Origin: Pseudomonas sp. JM0905a
GTDB taxonomy: Bacteria > Pseudomonadota > Gammaproteobacteria > Pseudomonadales > Pseudomonadaceae
Direction of reading: 5' to 3'
Length of the DNA: 64,000 bases
Assembly: GCF_014700075.1 (NCBI RefSeq)
Contig: NZ_JACXBU010000013.1
Coordinates: 33,376-97,375, forward strand
The translations under genes were made by a program, and so were the position numbers. Under the pieces are notes generated by a model, which was not told the origin of the DNA, did not search any database, and saw only the letters and a list, made by a program, of their open reading frames with translations. Below are positions 9,790 through 17,967 of the stretch, piece after piece. Position 1 is the stretch's first letter, and every line of letters starts with the position of its first letter.

Positions 9790-11180
9790 TGTACAAGGCT
9801 TTTACCCCTGCCCTGCTGGCACTGGCGCTCTCCGCCTGTGCCGTAGGCCCGGACTACAAGGCCCCTGAAAGCGAGCCCGCGCGGCTCGCCTCGGCGGAGG
9901 CCGTGAAAGTCGACCGTTCGCGCTTCGAGAGCCTCTGGTGGCAGCAGTTCGACGACCCGACGCTGAACCAGCTGGTGCAACAGTCGCTCCAGCAAAACCG
10001 TGAGCTGCGCGTGGCCTTCGCCCGCCTCAAGGCCGCCCGCGCCATCCGCGATGACGTCGGCAACGACCAGTTCCCGGTAGTTACCGCCGGTGCCAGCGCC
10101 GAGATCGGCAAGGGCCAGCAACCCGGCGTCACCGAAGAGCGGGTCAACGCCGAACGTTACGACCTCGGCCTGAACATGGCCTGGGAACTGGATCTGTTCG
10201 GCCGCATCCAGCGGCAGATCGAGGCCAGTGAAGCGGAATCCGACGCGGCCCAGGCCGACCTGCAACAGCTGCAGGTGAGCCTGATCGCCGAGCTGGTGGA
10301 CGCCTACGGCAACCTGCGCGGGGCCCAGCTGCGTGAACGCATCGCTCGCGACAACCTGGAAAACCAGCGCGAATCCCGAGCCCTGACCGAGCAACTGCGC
10401 GATGCCGGCGTCGGCAGCGAACTGGACGTACTACGCGCCGATGGCCGCCTGGCCGCCACCGAAGCCAGCGTGCCGCAACTGCAGGCCGAGGAAGCCCGCG
10501 CCCGCAACCGCATCGCCACCCTGCTCGGCCAGCGCCCGGAGCAGTTGACTGTGGACCTGTCGCCCAAACCGCTGCCGGTGATCGCCAAGGAACTGCCCAT
10601 CGGCGACCCAGCCGAGTTGCTGCGCCGCCGTCCGGATGTCCGCTCCGCCGAGCGTCAGCTGGCCGCCGCCACCGCCGGTGTGGGCGTGGCTACTGCCGAT
10701 CTGTTCCCTCGCGTGAGCCTTTCCGGCTTCCTCGGTTTCACCGCCGGGCGCGGCTCACAGATCGGTTCGTCCGCCGCCCGCGCCTGGGCCGTGGCACCGA
10801 CCATCTCCTGGGCCGCCTTCGATCTCGGCAGCGTCCGGGCCCAGATCCGCGCTTCCGAAGCCGACGCCGAGGGCGCGCTGGCCAGCTACGAGCAGCAGGT
10901 GCTGCTGGCCCTGGAGGAGTCGGAAAACGCCTTCAGCGACTACGGCAAGCGCCAGGAGCGGCTGGTGTCCCTGGTTCGCCAGTCGGAAGCCACCCGCGCC
11001 GCCGCCGAACAGGCTGCAACGCGTTATCGCGAAGGCACCGTGGACTTCCTCGTGCTGCTGGACGCCGAACGCGAGCGCCTGGCCGCTGAAGACGCCCAGG
11101 CCCAGGCTGAAACGGATGTCTATCGCGGCATTGTCGCCATCTACAAGGCCCTTGGCGGCGGCTGGCAGCCGCAGGCCTGA
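9786..11180 (+). CDS. oprN: OprN, outer-membrane efflux channel
   Basis: TolC/OprM-family outer-membrane lipoprotein of 464 residues, the exit duct of the pump. It has a lipoprotein signal (LLALALSACAVGPDY, Cys near residue 18) and then two repeats of the outer-membrane efflux domain, the second containing LLRRRPDVRSAERQLAAATA, a hallmark of the family. The ATG at 9786 overlaps the mexF stop. The same frame runs open further upstream, but that part lies within mexF. Identity rests on family plus position after mexEF. Confidence 0.95.
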   Translation: MMYKAFTPALLALALSACAVGPDYKAPESEPARLASAEAVKVDRSRFESLWWQQFDDPTLNQLVQQSLQQNRELRVAFARLKAARAIRDDVGNDQFPVVTAGASAEIGKGQQPGVTEERVNAERYDLGLNMAWELDLFGRIQRQIEASEAESDAAQADLQQLQVSLIAELVDAYGNLRGAQLRERIARDNLENQRESRALTEQLRDAGVGSELDVLRADGRLAATEASVPQLQAEEARARNRIATLLGQRPEQLTVDLSPKPLPVIAKELPIGDPAELLRRRPDVRSAERQLAAATAGVGVATADLFPRVSLSGFLGFTAGRGSQIGSSAARAWAVAPTISWAAFDLGSVRAQIRASEADAEGALASYEQQVLLALEESENAFSDYGKRQERLVSLVRQSEATRAAAEQAATRYREGTVDFLVLLDAERERLAAEDAQAQAETDVYRGIVAIYKALGGGWQPQA

Positions 11181-11221
11181 CCCTTTCCTCCCTTGCCCGG
11201 CCTCCCCCGGCCGGCAACTTC

Positions 11222-11260
11222 ACCCCGCGGAGTCGAGCTCCTCACCGTGGGGCTTTTTAT
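11222..11260 (+). terminator. Intrinsic terminator of mexEF-oprN
   Basis: CCCCGCGG at 11223-11230 pairs with CCGTGGGG at 11245-11252 and is followed by a T-run at 11254-11258. It lies 42 bp after the oprN stop. Confidence 0.8.
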
Positions 11261-11396
11261 TCAGGTCCGCGTGGGCATCTGTGGGCGACCGGCAACGCCG
11301 GCCACCCAGGGCCCACGGACCGTTTCAAGGACGGATGCACCAAATTCGGAGATTGCTCTGGATACCCCAACCCTTGATCTCGACAGGAGACCAACC

Positions 11397-11588
11397 ATGA
11401 AAACCCTGATCACGTCCGCCACCCTGCTTGCCGTAGCCCTCTGCGCCGGTAGCGCAATGGCCTCGAGCGGCGGCGACCGCACCATCTCCCGCTACGAGAA
11501 GCGCCTTGCGCAGATCGAGCTGCAGCGCAAAGCGCAAGAAGAAGTCGCGCAGCAGAAAGAGCTTTCTGAAAAAGCCAAACGTGGCTAA
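11397..11588 (+). CDS. Small secreted hypothetical protein
   Basis: Protein of 63 residues. A clear Sec signal peptide (MKTLITSATLLAVALCAGSA, probable cleavage after AMA at residue 22) is followed by a short, strongly charged helical segment with a run of Glu, Gln, Lys and Arg (RYEKRLAQIELQRKAQEEVA). The mature form of about 40 residues is probably a periplasmic helix or short coiled coil. An AGGAGA ribosome site is 7 bp before the ATG at 11397. It stands alone between the mexEF-oprN terminator and the next gene. No function is recognised. Confidence 0.7.
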   Translation: MKTLITSATLLAVALCAGSAMASSGGDRTISRYEKRLAQIELQRKAQEEVAQQKELSEKAKRG

Positions 11589-11732
11589 GCCGCCGGGGAG
11601 GGACGGGTTCGCCTGTCCCTTCTCGCCGGTTGCACGAGCGTCTGGTCCCCCCCACGACCGCCGGCGCCAGCCCTCTTGCCCGTGGAGCATCCGCCGGCTA
11701 GCGTCATCCCGACTTCAGACGACGCCAGCGCC

Positions 11733-12188
11733 ATGCCCATCGACGCCCAGATCCTCGCCACTATCGATGCCGCCTTCGGCGACAGTCCGCGCCCGGAGCA
11801 TTTCACCAATTACCGTCACTGCTGCGAATGCGCCGAGCATGACGAGCTGTTGCGCAGCCGCGACCGCGACACCCTGCAGCATGCCGATGTCGGCAACGCC
11901 GGGTGGGATCCGATCTGCTTCTGTTCGCCCGAAGGCATCGCCTACTACTTTCCTGCCCTGGCGCGCTTCGCCCTGGCCGAACCGGTGCCGGAACTGGACT
12001 GGTATGGCTGGCAGATGGTCTTCCACCTCGACTATGGAGGCGCGGAAAACGCCTTCTTCCAGCACTGCGGCCCGGGCCAACGCAAGGCCGTGGCCGGACT
12101 GCTTGCGCACCTGCTCGATACCCGTACCGCGTTGCTGGAAATGGACGCCGACAGCGCCCTGCGCGCCCACGGCGTCTGGGGCGGCTGA
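11733..12188 (+). CDS. Hypothetical protein, possibly DUF6714-like
   Basis: Protein of 151 residues with no signal peptide or membrane segment. It contains a compact Cys/His/acidic cluster (NYRHCCECAEHDELL, about residues 29-43), further conserved-looking aromatic stretches (GIAYYFPALARFAL, ELDWYGWQMVFHLDY) and an HCGPGQRKAV segment. The layout recalls small uncharacterised proteins of the DUF6714 type, but I name this only as a possibility. The Cys/His group might bind metal. The start at 11733 is an ATG; the longer frame would need TTG at 11676 and has a Pro-rich leader. It converges with the next gene, with 6 bp between stops. Confidence 0.6.
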   Translation: MPIDAQILATIDAAFGDSPRPEHFTNYRHCCECAEHDELLRSRDRDTLQHADVGNAGWDPICFCSPEGIAYYFPALARFALAEPVPELDWYGWQMVFHLDYGGAENAFFQHCGPGQRKAVAGLLAHLLDTRTALLEMDADSALRAHGVWGG

Positions 12189-12194
12189 CGCGCC

Positions 12195-12557
12195 TCAGCG
12201 AGCCTGCGTCCGGCGGCTCTGTTGCTCCAGGGCTTGCTTGCGCCGCGTCACCAGGGTCTTGGCTGCCGTCAGGTGGACGGGGCCCCCCTGATAGGTGGGC
12301 AGTTCGCGGGATACCCAATCAATGCCCTTGTCGTGCCAGTGCACGTCTCCGGCTTCCAGCTTCAGGTCCCGCTGCAACTCGTGGATCACCTGGCGTACGC
12401 GCTCATCGCTGTAGAAGGCCTCGCTGTCGATGGCCTTGCGCAAGGGCTTGCCGTCCTGTCCCACCAAGGTGAGCAGCAACGAACCATCGGGACGTGGCTG
12501 GACCGTTACCTCGTGCTGCGGGAAGGCGTCGTAAAAGGCGGTGAATGGCAGCTTCAT
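12195..12557 (-). CDS. DUF3509-like hypothetical protein
   Basis: Protein of 120 residues starting MKLPFTAFYDAFPQHEVTVQ. The first 75 residues alternate short strands and a helix (DGSLLLTLVGQDGKPL, then VRQVIHELQRDLKLEAGD) like the Pseudomonas DUF3509 family, which has no known function. The C-terminal 40 residues are basic and helical (TRRKQALEQQSRRTQAR), an extension beyond the usual 90 or so. The start at 12557 follows an AGGAGAG site. It is a single gene, convergent with its left neighbour. Confidence 0.6.
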   Translation of the reverse strand: MKLPFTAFYDAFPQHEVTVQPRPDGSLLLTLVGQDGKPLRKAIDSEAFYSDERVRQVIHELQRDLKLEAGDVHWHDKGIDWVSRELPTYQGGPVHLTAAKTLVTRRKQALEQQSRRTQAR

Positions 12558-12893
12558 CCGGGACTCTCCTGTCTGGTTGTCGCACCCCTGTACCTAGCGA
12601 AGGGCGTGCCCAAACCGGTGTTTCAGGGGATTCCTTGGGAATCAGCCACATGGACCCGAGGCTCCAGAATGGGCGACGGGAAACTTGCACGATTGCCCTG
12701 CATCGGGTCATGCAGGATGCACGAAACCGGATTGCGAAAAGTCATGGGGGACCATTTCCTCGGCTGACGCACCTGTTGCCAGCACGCCCGATTCCTGCGA
12801 AAAGGCTGCCCGCGATAGTCACAGGCAAAGTCGGTGACTCATGACCACGTCCGCAGGGGGTGGTTTTCCACGTTCAAATCAAGGAGCACACCC
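12558..12893. other. Intergenic region before the FKBP gene
   Basis: 336 bp between divergent genes that must hold the promoters of both. I see no reading frame with protein-like composition, no strong hairpin and no convincing -10/-35 pair. A ribosome site (AAGGAG) precedes the FKBP ATG at 12894. Confidence 0.5.
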
Positions 12894-13097
12894 ATGGGTG
12901 ACGAACTGCAGATAACCGATATCCAGCTGGGCGATGGCAAGGAAGTGGTCAAGGGCGCCCTGATCACCACCCAGTACCGGGGCACGCTGGAGGACGGCAC
13001 CGAGTTCGACTCCTCCTACAGCCGCGGCAAACCCTTCCAGTGCGTGATCGGCACCGGTCGCGTGATCAAGGGTTGGGACCAACTTTTTTGCATGTAA
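12894..13097 (+). pseudogene. FKBP-type peptidyl-prolyl isomerase, 5' part, interrupted by the integrative element
   Basis: The first 62 codons encode the N-terminal half of a small cytoplasmic FKBP (LITTQYRGTLEDGTEFDSSY, then FQCVIGTGRVIKGWD). After the GAC codon at 13077-13079 the sequence becomes element DNA, adding five foreign codons (QLFCM) and a stop, for 67 residues in all. The missing C-terminal 51 residues lie in frame at 25119-25274. Joining the two at the shared GGGAC restores KGWD-IGLMGMKVGGKRKLY and a 113-residue protein, the usual size. FKBPs catalyse prolyl cis-trans isomerisation; this half lacks part of the binding pocket and is probably inactive. Confidence 0.9.
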
Positions 13098-13098
13098 C
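13075..13098 (+). other. attL of the integrative element
   Basis: Core GGGAC at 13075-13079 joins chromosomal FKBP sequence on the left to the element arm CAACTTTTTTGCATGTAAC at 13080-13098. The arm's reverse complement matches the other element arm at 12 of 18 positions, as expected for a serine-integrase attP. Confidence 0.8.
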
Positions 13099-13201
13099 AT
13101 TATTCTTAAAGCCAGCCTTGACGCTCTACCTCTCCCGGCTGGGAATACCTCACGCATTCAATTAACGTAGAGGTTTCGAACCCTTACAGGGCAGTGACAG
13201 C

Positions 13202-13678
13202 ATGGACATGGCATCGATTAACGGCTTAGTGCAGGGACTGAAGCTGACTAAGCAACTCGCCACAGCCGCATTTGATGCAAAGGTGGAGGCGGAAGCTAAG
13301 GCCAAGATCGGGGAAGTCTTGGACAAGCTGGGGGACGTGCAGGACAAGCTTTTCGATTTACGGAATGACCTGTACGAACTGCAAACGGAACGGGACGAGC
13401 TGAAGAAGAAGCTCGATGTAGACGATGCGTGGAAACTACGTGCGGACGCTTACGCCCTCACCAAAACGGCAGGGAATGCTGTCGTGTACGTTTCGAAGGA
13501 AGAACCGATCCACTACGCCTGTCCAAGCTGCTTCAACAAAAAGGAAATCCACCCGCTCCAAGACAACCGGACGTACAGGGGCATGTATCGGTGTACCGGA
13601 TGCGAAGCTAACTACCCCATCATGCCCCACAAGAGCATTGAACCGCCCGTGCCGACAGCTAATCACTGGATGAAGTAG
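13202..13678 (+). CDS. Phage-type hypothetical protein, coiled coil plus zinc ribbon
   Basis: Protein of 158 residues. The N-terminal half is amphipathic helix (about residues 10-75) ending in a charged coiled coil (DLYELQTERDELKKKLDV). The C-terminal half is a zinc ribbon with two CxxC knuckles, CPSCFNKKEI and CTGCEANYP, about 28 residues apart. Such proteins occur in prophages and genomic islands without a defined role; zinc-dependent nucleic-acid or protein binding is likely. It is the first element gene inside attL, read rightward and alone, and ends at a strong terminator. The start at 13202 could shift to a second Met two codons later. Confidence 0.7.
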   Translation: MDMASINGLVQGLKLTKQLATAAFDAKVEAEAKAKIGEVLDKLGDVQDKLFDLRNDLYELQTERDELKKKLDVDDAWKLRADAYALTKTAGNAVVYVSKEEPIHYACPSCFNKKEIHPLQDNRTYRGMYRCTGCEANYPIMPHKSIEPPVPTANHWMK

Positions 13679-13719
13679 CCCCTTTTCCCGGCAAATCCCC
13701 TGCCCTATCCCGGAAACAA

Positions 13720-13771
13720 GAAAGCCACCGCGTTCCGTTGCCCGATGGGGTGAGGGCTTGCGGTGGCTTTC
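13720..13771 (+). terminator. Long hairpin terminator
   Basis: GAAAGCCACCGC at 13720-13731 is perfectly complementary to GCGGTGGCTTTC at 13760-13771, a 12-bp stem with a 28-nt loop, 41 bp past the stop of the preceding gene. No long T-run follows, so it may act as a stabiliser as well as a terminator. Confidence 0.65.
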
Positions 13772-14178
13772 AGTCCTCTTAGTGGGACAACTTTAGGATA
13801 CACCCGATGTGGTCCCGCACACGGGCCAGTGACAAGCGGCAGGACGAAAAGAGGCCGCCACCGCTGTGAGCATTCGCTGTGGGGTGAGGCGAAGGCGAAG
13901 GTGACGACCTTAATAACTTAAAGTGACCACCACGGACACAGCAACGAAACGCCATTGGATAGAGAAGGTGCCTCGCAGTGGCCACTGTCCTCAATCTAGT
14001 GAGGGCAACTTTGAGGTTAGTTCACGAGTAAACATCCGTATCTGAAGGTGATGAACGGAGAGCATTTCTGAATTGGCCCCCTGCCCCGCCAGAAATGGCC
14101 CTCTCTCCTAGCGGCTTATCACACCGCTACAGGGGGGTGAGCTGGCTTTTGATAAAAACGAAATATCTGAGACGAAAA

Positions 14179-14196
14179 GGCCGCCCGAAGGCGGCC
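14179..14196 (-). terminator. Terminator of the small serine recombinase gene
   Basis: GGCCGCC-CGAA-GGCGGCC, a GC-rich 7-bp stem with a tetraloop. Read leftward it is followed by TTTTCGTC, and it lies 21 bp past the recombinase stop. Confidence 0.75.
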
Positions 14197-14216
14197 CTTG
14201 GGACACATCACAGGCA

Positions 14217-14933
14217 CTACGGGAACTCAATGCCAAGGCGGGCAATCAGGCGGCTAACCTGAACAGCTTGCCACTTGCCTACCTCTCCCTTCGGACTGGC
14301 AATCTTCCGATCATTCATCCAGCGAGCCAGCCCGGCTAGCGTCTTCACACCTTCGAACATGGCGGCCTTGATGTGGCTGTCATATGCCAACGCCTTGTTA
14401 TCCGCCTTCGCCTTGTTAGCCGCGTGGGCCACCTTGAATGACTCGGCAGCGATGGCAACGTTCCTACCGTTGTCCCGATTGGCAATCTTCGATTGGGCTA
14501 CAACATCGCCATTCACAGCACGTTGTTTCAGGCTGGCCAATCCGTCCTTTGTACGCTGGCTGATGAATTTACGTTCCTGCTCGGCAAGGCTGGCGTAGAT
14601 ATGGAGCTGGAAGCTGTCCGCTTCGGGCATTGTGGCCACCTTGAACGCCACCCGCTTCATTAGCCCGGCAATGTGTTCAACGTCACGGCTAAGGCGGTCC
14701 AGCTTGGCCACTACCAAACTGGCCCCCACTTCCTTGCACACGTTCAACGCCTTCAAGCATTCCTGACGCTCTGTCGGGGCTACAGCGCCGGACTCTGTGT
14801 CCGTGAACTCGGCAACGATGTTCCAGCCCATTTGATCGGCAGCTTGTTGGATGTACGAACGCTGGGCTTCCAGACCTAGCCCCGACTCTGACTGGCGGGA
14901 AGTGGACACGCGGTAGTAGGCGACAACGTTCAT
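14217..14933 (-). CDS. Small serine recombinase (resolvase/invertase family)
   Basis: Site-specific recombinase of 238 residues. The catalytic domain starts [18 protein letters not shown]; Ser10 should be the nucleophile, with the usual Arg residues at R8 and in [16 protein letters not shown] (about residues 73-88) and the helix [19 protein letters not shown]. The C-terminal part (about 165-238) is a short DNA-binding region. The start at 14933 has an AAGGGAG site; the open frame upstream to 15047 lacks one. It is distinct from the large integrase at the other end. It could invert a segment, resolve multimers or be decayed cargo. No flanking inverted sites were identified. Confidence 0.85.
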   Translation of the reverse strand: MNVVAYYRVSTSRQSESGLGLEAQRSYIQQAADQMGWNIVAEFTDTESGAVAPTERQECLKALNVCKEVGASLVVAKLDRLSRDVEHIAGLMKRVAFKVATMPEADSFQLHIYASLAEQERKFISQRTKDGLASLKQRAVNGDVVAQSKIANRDNGRNVAIAAESFKVAHAANKAKADNKALAYDSHIKAAMFEGVKTLAGLARWMNDRKIASPKGEVGKWQAVQVSRLIARLGIEFP

Positions 14934-15218
14934 TACGGCAACTCCCTTTACAACATGGCTTGAGGGAGATTTTACAACATGCTGCCGAACGACAGCAATA
15001 AGTAATGATTGAAATTTAACCAACTGCCCTATTACTACCGTTGCCATGTAGGCCGGGGACGGCTGTTCATTTTTTGAGCAGCAGTGTTTCCGGCAAATCG
15101 CGACGCATTTGGATTATCTGGAGCGATTTTGAAAAACAGGCGTAGAAACGCGGGTTAGCTTGACCGGCCAGCGGCAATGCCTTGAAATTACTGGCTTACC
15201 ACGGGGGGAAAGGGATTC

Positions 15219-16016
15219 GTGACTAAAAAATTTACCGCTTGGGCGGCCCAGCTTAAGAGCCTGTTCCAGCTTGAAAACTTCTCGAAATTGATTCCGTCAC
15301 TACTAGGGATCGGTGTACTTGCGACGATTGGAATTGTCGGTGCATGGGTGTGGGTATTTTGGGATTCTCCAGTAAGTGAAGACCCCGCCAAGTGGGGACA
15401 GTTCGGGGACTACATCGGGGGCTTACTTTCCACAATATTCGCGGCCTTTAGCTTCATCGGCATACTTGTAACGGTTTTTATGCAAGGGAAAGCGGTAGAG
15501 CGGCAATTTGACGCCATTAAGCAGGAGCGAGAAATAAAAGACGATGAGGCATATCTACACACATCGATAACTTGCCTAAAGCGGGCATATGCCGCCGTGG
15601 AAAATGAGGTAGAGAATAAACCTCATCACGATAGAGCGAGATGGCTTACTTGTGCAAGGTGGCTGTTAAAGGCTGAGGAAAGCGAAAAATACATCAAACA
15701 CCAAAGCGTAAGACTACTATACGAAAGCGAAGCCGAAGAATGGAGAATAAAATTTAGGACGATTTTCTCCCCTTATCAAACTCCCGAATCCATGGAGATA
15801 GAATACTTCCAGAGAGATATAGGAAGAAGAAACAAGTTTCACCCGGATTCAGTGTATGTTATTTACGCTTTCATGGATTGGCCAGATTCGCGAGCCGACG
15901 AAATTGATAAAGTTGGCGAATGGAATATGAATAGAGTCCATAAAGTATATGACGGAGCAAGACTCTATCTGAGGCAGTTCATAACAGAAAAAAACGACTC
16001 CACTAAAGCCAAATAA
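15219..16016 (+). CDS. Two-TM membrane protein, putative phage abortive-infection (AbiC-like) protein
   Basis: Protein of 265 residues with two membrane helices (about 25-48 and 66-89), then a charged helix (GKAVERQFDAIKQEREIKDD) and a 170-residue cytoplasmic domain. The second helix carries WGQFGDYIGGLLSTIFAAF, the Phe-Gly-Asp hallmark seen in putative abortive-infection membrane proteins (putAbiC type). The start is GTG at 15219 behind a strong AAAGGG site; no ATG fits the membrane topology. It is a single gene read opposite to its neighbours and ends at a palindromic terminator, the pattern of an autonomous cargo or defence gene. Function is inferred from the motif and location only. Confidence 0.65.
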   Translation: MTKKFTAWAAQLKSLFQLENFSKLIPSLLGIGVLATIGIVGAWVWVFWDSPVSEDPAKWGQFGDYIGGLLSTIFAAFSFIGILVTVFMQGKAVERQFDAIKQEREIKDDEAYLHTSITCLKRAYAAVENEVENKPHHDRARWLTCARWLLKAEESEKYIKHQSVRLLYESEAEEWRIKFRTIFSPYQTPESMEIEYFQRDIGRRNKFHPDSVYVIYAFMDWPDSRADEIDKVGEWNMNRVHKVYDGARLYLRQFITEKNDSTKAK

Positions 16017-16018
16017 AA

Positions 16019-16042
16019 AAGCCCCGGCCTAGGCCGGGGCTT
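16019..16042. terminator. Bidirectional palindromic terminator
   Basis: Perfect palindrome AAGCCCCGGCC-TAGGCCGGGGCTT spanning 24 bp between convergent genes, with A-rich DNA to its left and TTATTTCATT to its right, so it can end transcripts from both sides. Confidence 0.85.
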
Positions 16043-16045
16043 ATT

Positions 16046-16270
16046 TCATTGCTTAACAGGCTGTCGGAACCCGCGAATTACCCAAACCACTAACCAACCT
16101 ACCACCTGCATTCCTACTACACCGACAATCCCCCAGAAGATAAAAAACTCATCCCTGCGGCTACCCCACATTATGTTTTCAACGTAGACGTACAGACCAA
16201 ACAGATAAAGCAGCGAAGCCAACACCCACAACCGGAACCAGCCCTTACGGCTGTATATGCTAAAGCCCAT
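16046..16270 (-). CDS. Small two-TM membrane protein
   Basis: Protein of 74 residues: a short basic N terminus (MGFSIYSRKGWFR), TM1 (about 13-31, LWVLASLLYLFGLYVYV), a charged loop (GSRRDEFF) and TM2 (about 43-66, IFWGIVGVVGMQVVGWLVVW), then a basic tail. The size and two helices are compatible with a holin-like or immunity-type membrane protein, but there is no endolysin beside it and I assign no function. It lies last in the leftward direction of the element's main gene block, 210 bp from the next gene, and shares the palindromic terminator. Confidence 0.6.
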   Translation of the reverse strand: MGFSIYSRKGWFRLWVLASLLYLFGLYVYVENIMWGSRRDEFFIFWGIVGVVGMQVVGWLVVWVIRGFRQPVKQ

Positions 16271-16334
16271 GACCCCCCCTCCCTGTGGAAAATCTCATTG
16301 TAGCTTATGATTGGACACAGTTTGTAGAGGGCTG

Positions 16335-16348
16335 GCGATGGCCATCGC
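16335..16348. repeat. Perfect 14-bp palindrome
   Basis: GCGATGGCCATCGC lies in the 210-bp spacer between 16270 and 16481 and is followed directly by TATATAAT, a -10-like sequence. It could be an operator; no partner gene or repressor is evident. Confidence 0.35.
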
Positions 16349-16480
16349 TATATAATCGAGTAGAGATAACCAGTGGATGATTACATTGCGAAATGCTGGA
16401 AGCCCCGACTAGCGTGGCTTGTAGAGCATTTATTGAAATTCCACTGATGAAGTTCTCTACTACCCTTCTTGTATTTTCTT

Positions 16481-17506
16481 TCACAGCGGCATGTACGGCC
16501 TGAGTAAATCGCGTACATGGTCCAGGTCTGCTTGTTGTCCGTGCATTACCTTCCATCCGTAGAGAGCCACTTTATCAATAACTCTCTGAGGCACGATTTC
16601 AACAGAAGAAAGGAAATTAGCCGCTGCCAATTCCTGCAATTGCTCCAGCAAGGGGACCAGTTCGCCAACACCATCAGGGCGGAATTCAGCATGACGCTGT
16701 AATTCATGGATAAGTACACCGAATTGATCCTTACCACTGGAAGTAATTACAAACGCTTCTTTTCCGGCCAACTGTGCTTGTAGTTTCCCAAGCTTTACCG
16801 TACTGCAAGCGTGCAATTCGTCGAGCGTCATGCCCAATTCATCTAGGAACAGCTCAAGGTGGGAGATTCGTTTAATACGCCGGGTGGGCTGTACCTTCGC
16901 CTTTTTAGCGAATTCCACCACAACATCCTCCCCCAGATAACGAACAACTCGGCGGATGATTGATTTACGGGATTCATCCTCAGAAACGAAATTGGCGGCG
17001 GATGTGTGGGCACGATGGATGCACTTACCGTAGCCGAAATATTGATTGCCGTGCTGCTTATTAGGAAGCTCCGGGCAGACAAACAAGTTTTCTGCAAAGA
17101 GAACTCCGATGTAATCGCCATCGGCGGGCTTTACCGGATGAACATGTGCCATCGCATACAGGCGGTTATCATCCCCGTATCCGTTAGCACGCAAGTAGTA
17201 TTTATAAACATCGTACAGGGCTAGCAGGCTTTCTACTGTGTGACCTTTGACGATTTCTAACCGCCCTGCCCGTTGGGCTTCCCCCGCCATCCAATACGCA
17301 AAGGCGCTTGTCATAAATCGTTCTAATCTCGACGCGTCCAAGGCTTTACGTTTATCAGAAGCTTGGCGAGTAGTTTTACATTCAGGATTACAGAAAGCCT
17401 GAGAGGCGGTGTTAGGGCGGTAGCTTTTACGACAGCCACGGCAGGTTTTAACAGTGTTTAACTTCTTACGCGGCTTAGCCGTTGTTTGTTTCTTTGGTAG
17501 GCCCAT
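16481..17506 (-). CDS. Zinc-finger hypothetical protein of the element
   Basis: Protein of 341 residues. A basic N terminus leads to a C4 finger (CRGCRKSYRP, then FCNPECKTTRQ, about residues 22-48), and then a largely helical body with no recognised fold. The C-terminal 100 residues include ITSSGKDQFGVLIHELQRHA and a helical end (HVRDLLRPYMPL). The finger resembles those of two other proteins in the same operon. The start at 17506 has a strong AAAGGGGGG site and overlaps the upstream small gene by 32 bp, suggesting coupling. It is the last large gene of the tape-measure operon. A DNA-binding or host-takeover role is possible; nothing in the sequence proves it. Confidence 0.65.
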   Translation of the reverse strand: MGLPKKQTTAKPRKKLNTVKTCRGCRKSYRPNTASQAFCNPECKTTRQASDKRKALDASRLERFMTSAFAYWMAGEAQRAGRLEIVKGHTVESLLALYDVYKYYLRANGYGDDNRLYAMAHVHPVKPADGDYIGVLFAENLFVCPELPNKQHGNQYFGYGKCIHRAHTSAANFVSEDESRKSIIRRVVRYLGEDVVVEFAKKAKVQPTRRIKRISHLELFLDELGMTLDELHACSTVKLGKLQAQLAGKEAFVITSSGKDQFGVLIHELQRHAEFRPDGVGELVPLLEQLQELAAANFLSSVEIVPQRVIDKVALYGWKVMHGQQADLDHVRDLLRPYMPL

Positions 17507-17633
17507 CCGGTTGCCCCCCTTTTTCTAATTTGGCGTTGTATGTTTCGCGGCATGATTGGCCGCAAAATGGTTTATTTCTTGTAGCCGGGAAGACCTTCAA
17601 GCACTCCCAGCAGGTACACATGCGTAGTTTCAT
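17475..17633 (-). CDS. 52-residue zinc-finger protein
   Basis: A short gene between its two larger neighbours. It encodes MKLRMCTCWECLKVFPATR and continues with CGQSCRETYNAKLEKGG to a TAA at 17475-17477. The pattern CxxC ... FCxxxC is the same C4 finger as in the 341-residue protein that follows and the 61-residue protein at the operon start. Support for translation: an AAGGAT site before ATG 17633, only 2 bp after the stop of the preceding gene, and a 32-bp overlap with the next start. No function is known. Confidence 0.6.
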   Translation of the reverse strand: MKLRMCTCWECLKVFPATRNKPFCGQSCRETYNAKLEKGGQPDGPTKETNNG

Positions 17634-17635
17634 AA

Positions 17636-17920
17636 TTAATCCTTGTGGTAAATGTTTTGGTGGCGAGCTAGTGAGGCATCGATACGGCGCTGTACTTCTT
17701 CCAGCAACTCGCCATCGCGCTTTATTAGTCGCGTTTCCATTTGGCTGATGGTAGCGAGGCGGTTAGTTTGTCTTTCGTCATACTGTGCCAATAGCACTTC
17801 TACGGCTCTGTATGTTTCATGGCTCTGTTCGCTGAATGCCCATTTAGCCGTTTGCAATACAATCAAATTTGGGCAAAGCACTAACGCACCCCATAGCAGG
17901 GCGATTTTCAAATAGTTCAT
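17636..17920 (-). CDS. Small membrane-anchored coiled-coil protein
   Basis: Protein of 94 residues: one N-terminal membrane helix (YLKIALLWGALVLCPNLIVL, about 3-22) followed by a 60-residue charged amphipathic helix (RAVEVLLAQYDERQTNRLAT, then RDGELLEEVQRRIDASLARH). The layout recalls phage Rz-type spanins and other tail-adjacent accessory proteins, but no partner Rz1 lipoprotein or lysozyme is present, so the role stays open. It lies 47 bp after the tape measure gene in the same operon and ends 2 bp before the next start. Confidence 0.6.
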   Translation of the reverse strand: MNYLKIALLWGALVLCPNLIVLQTAKWAFSEQSHETYRAVEVLLAQYDERQTNRLATISQMETRLIKRDGELLEEVQRRIDASLARHQNIYHKD

Positions 17921-17967
17921 TTTTAATCAGGGGAAATGTTTAGGGGCCATTGCGACCCCTATGTTAT

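Larger units (their letters stand above)
13679..14216. other. Intergenic region of the element, two terminators
   Basis: 538 bp between convergent genes. It holds the two hairpins listed separately at 13720-13771 and 14179-14196. The middle (13800-14160) has no protein-like frame or recognised RNA. Its size and AT-rich patches leave room for an untyped small RNA or a lost gene. Confidence 0.5.

Noticed and set aside
16305..16556. 83-codon minus-strand frame in the gap before the 341-residue gene
   Set aside because: It overlaps the end of that gene in another frame and lacks a ribosome site or protein-like sequence.
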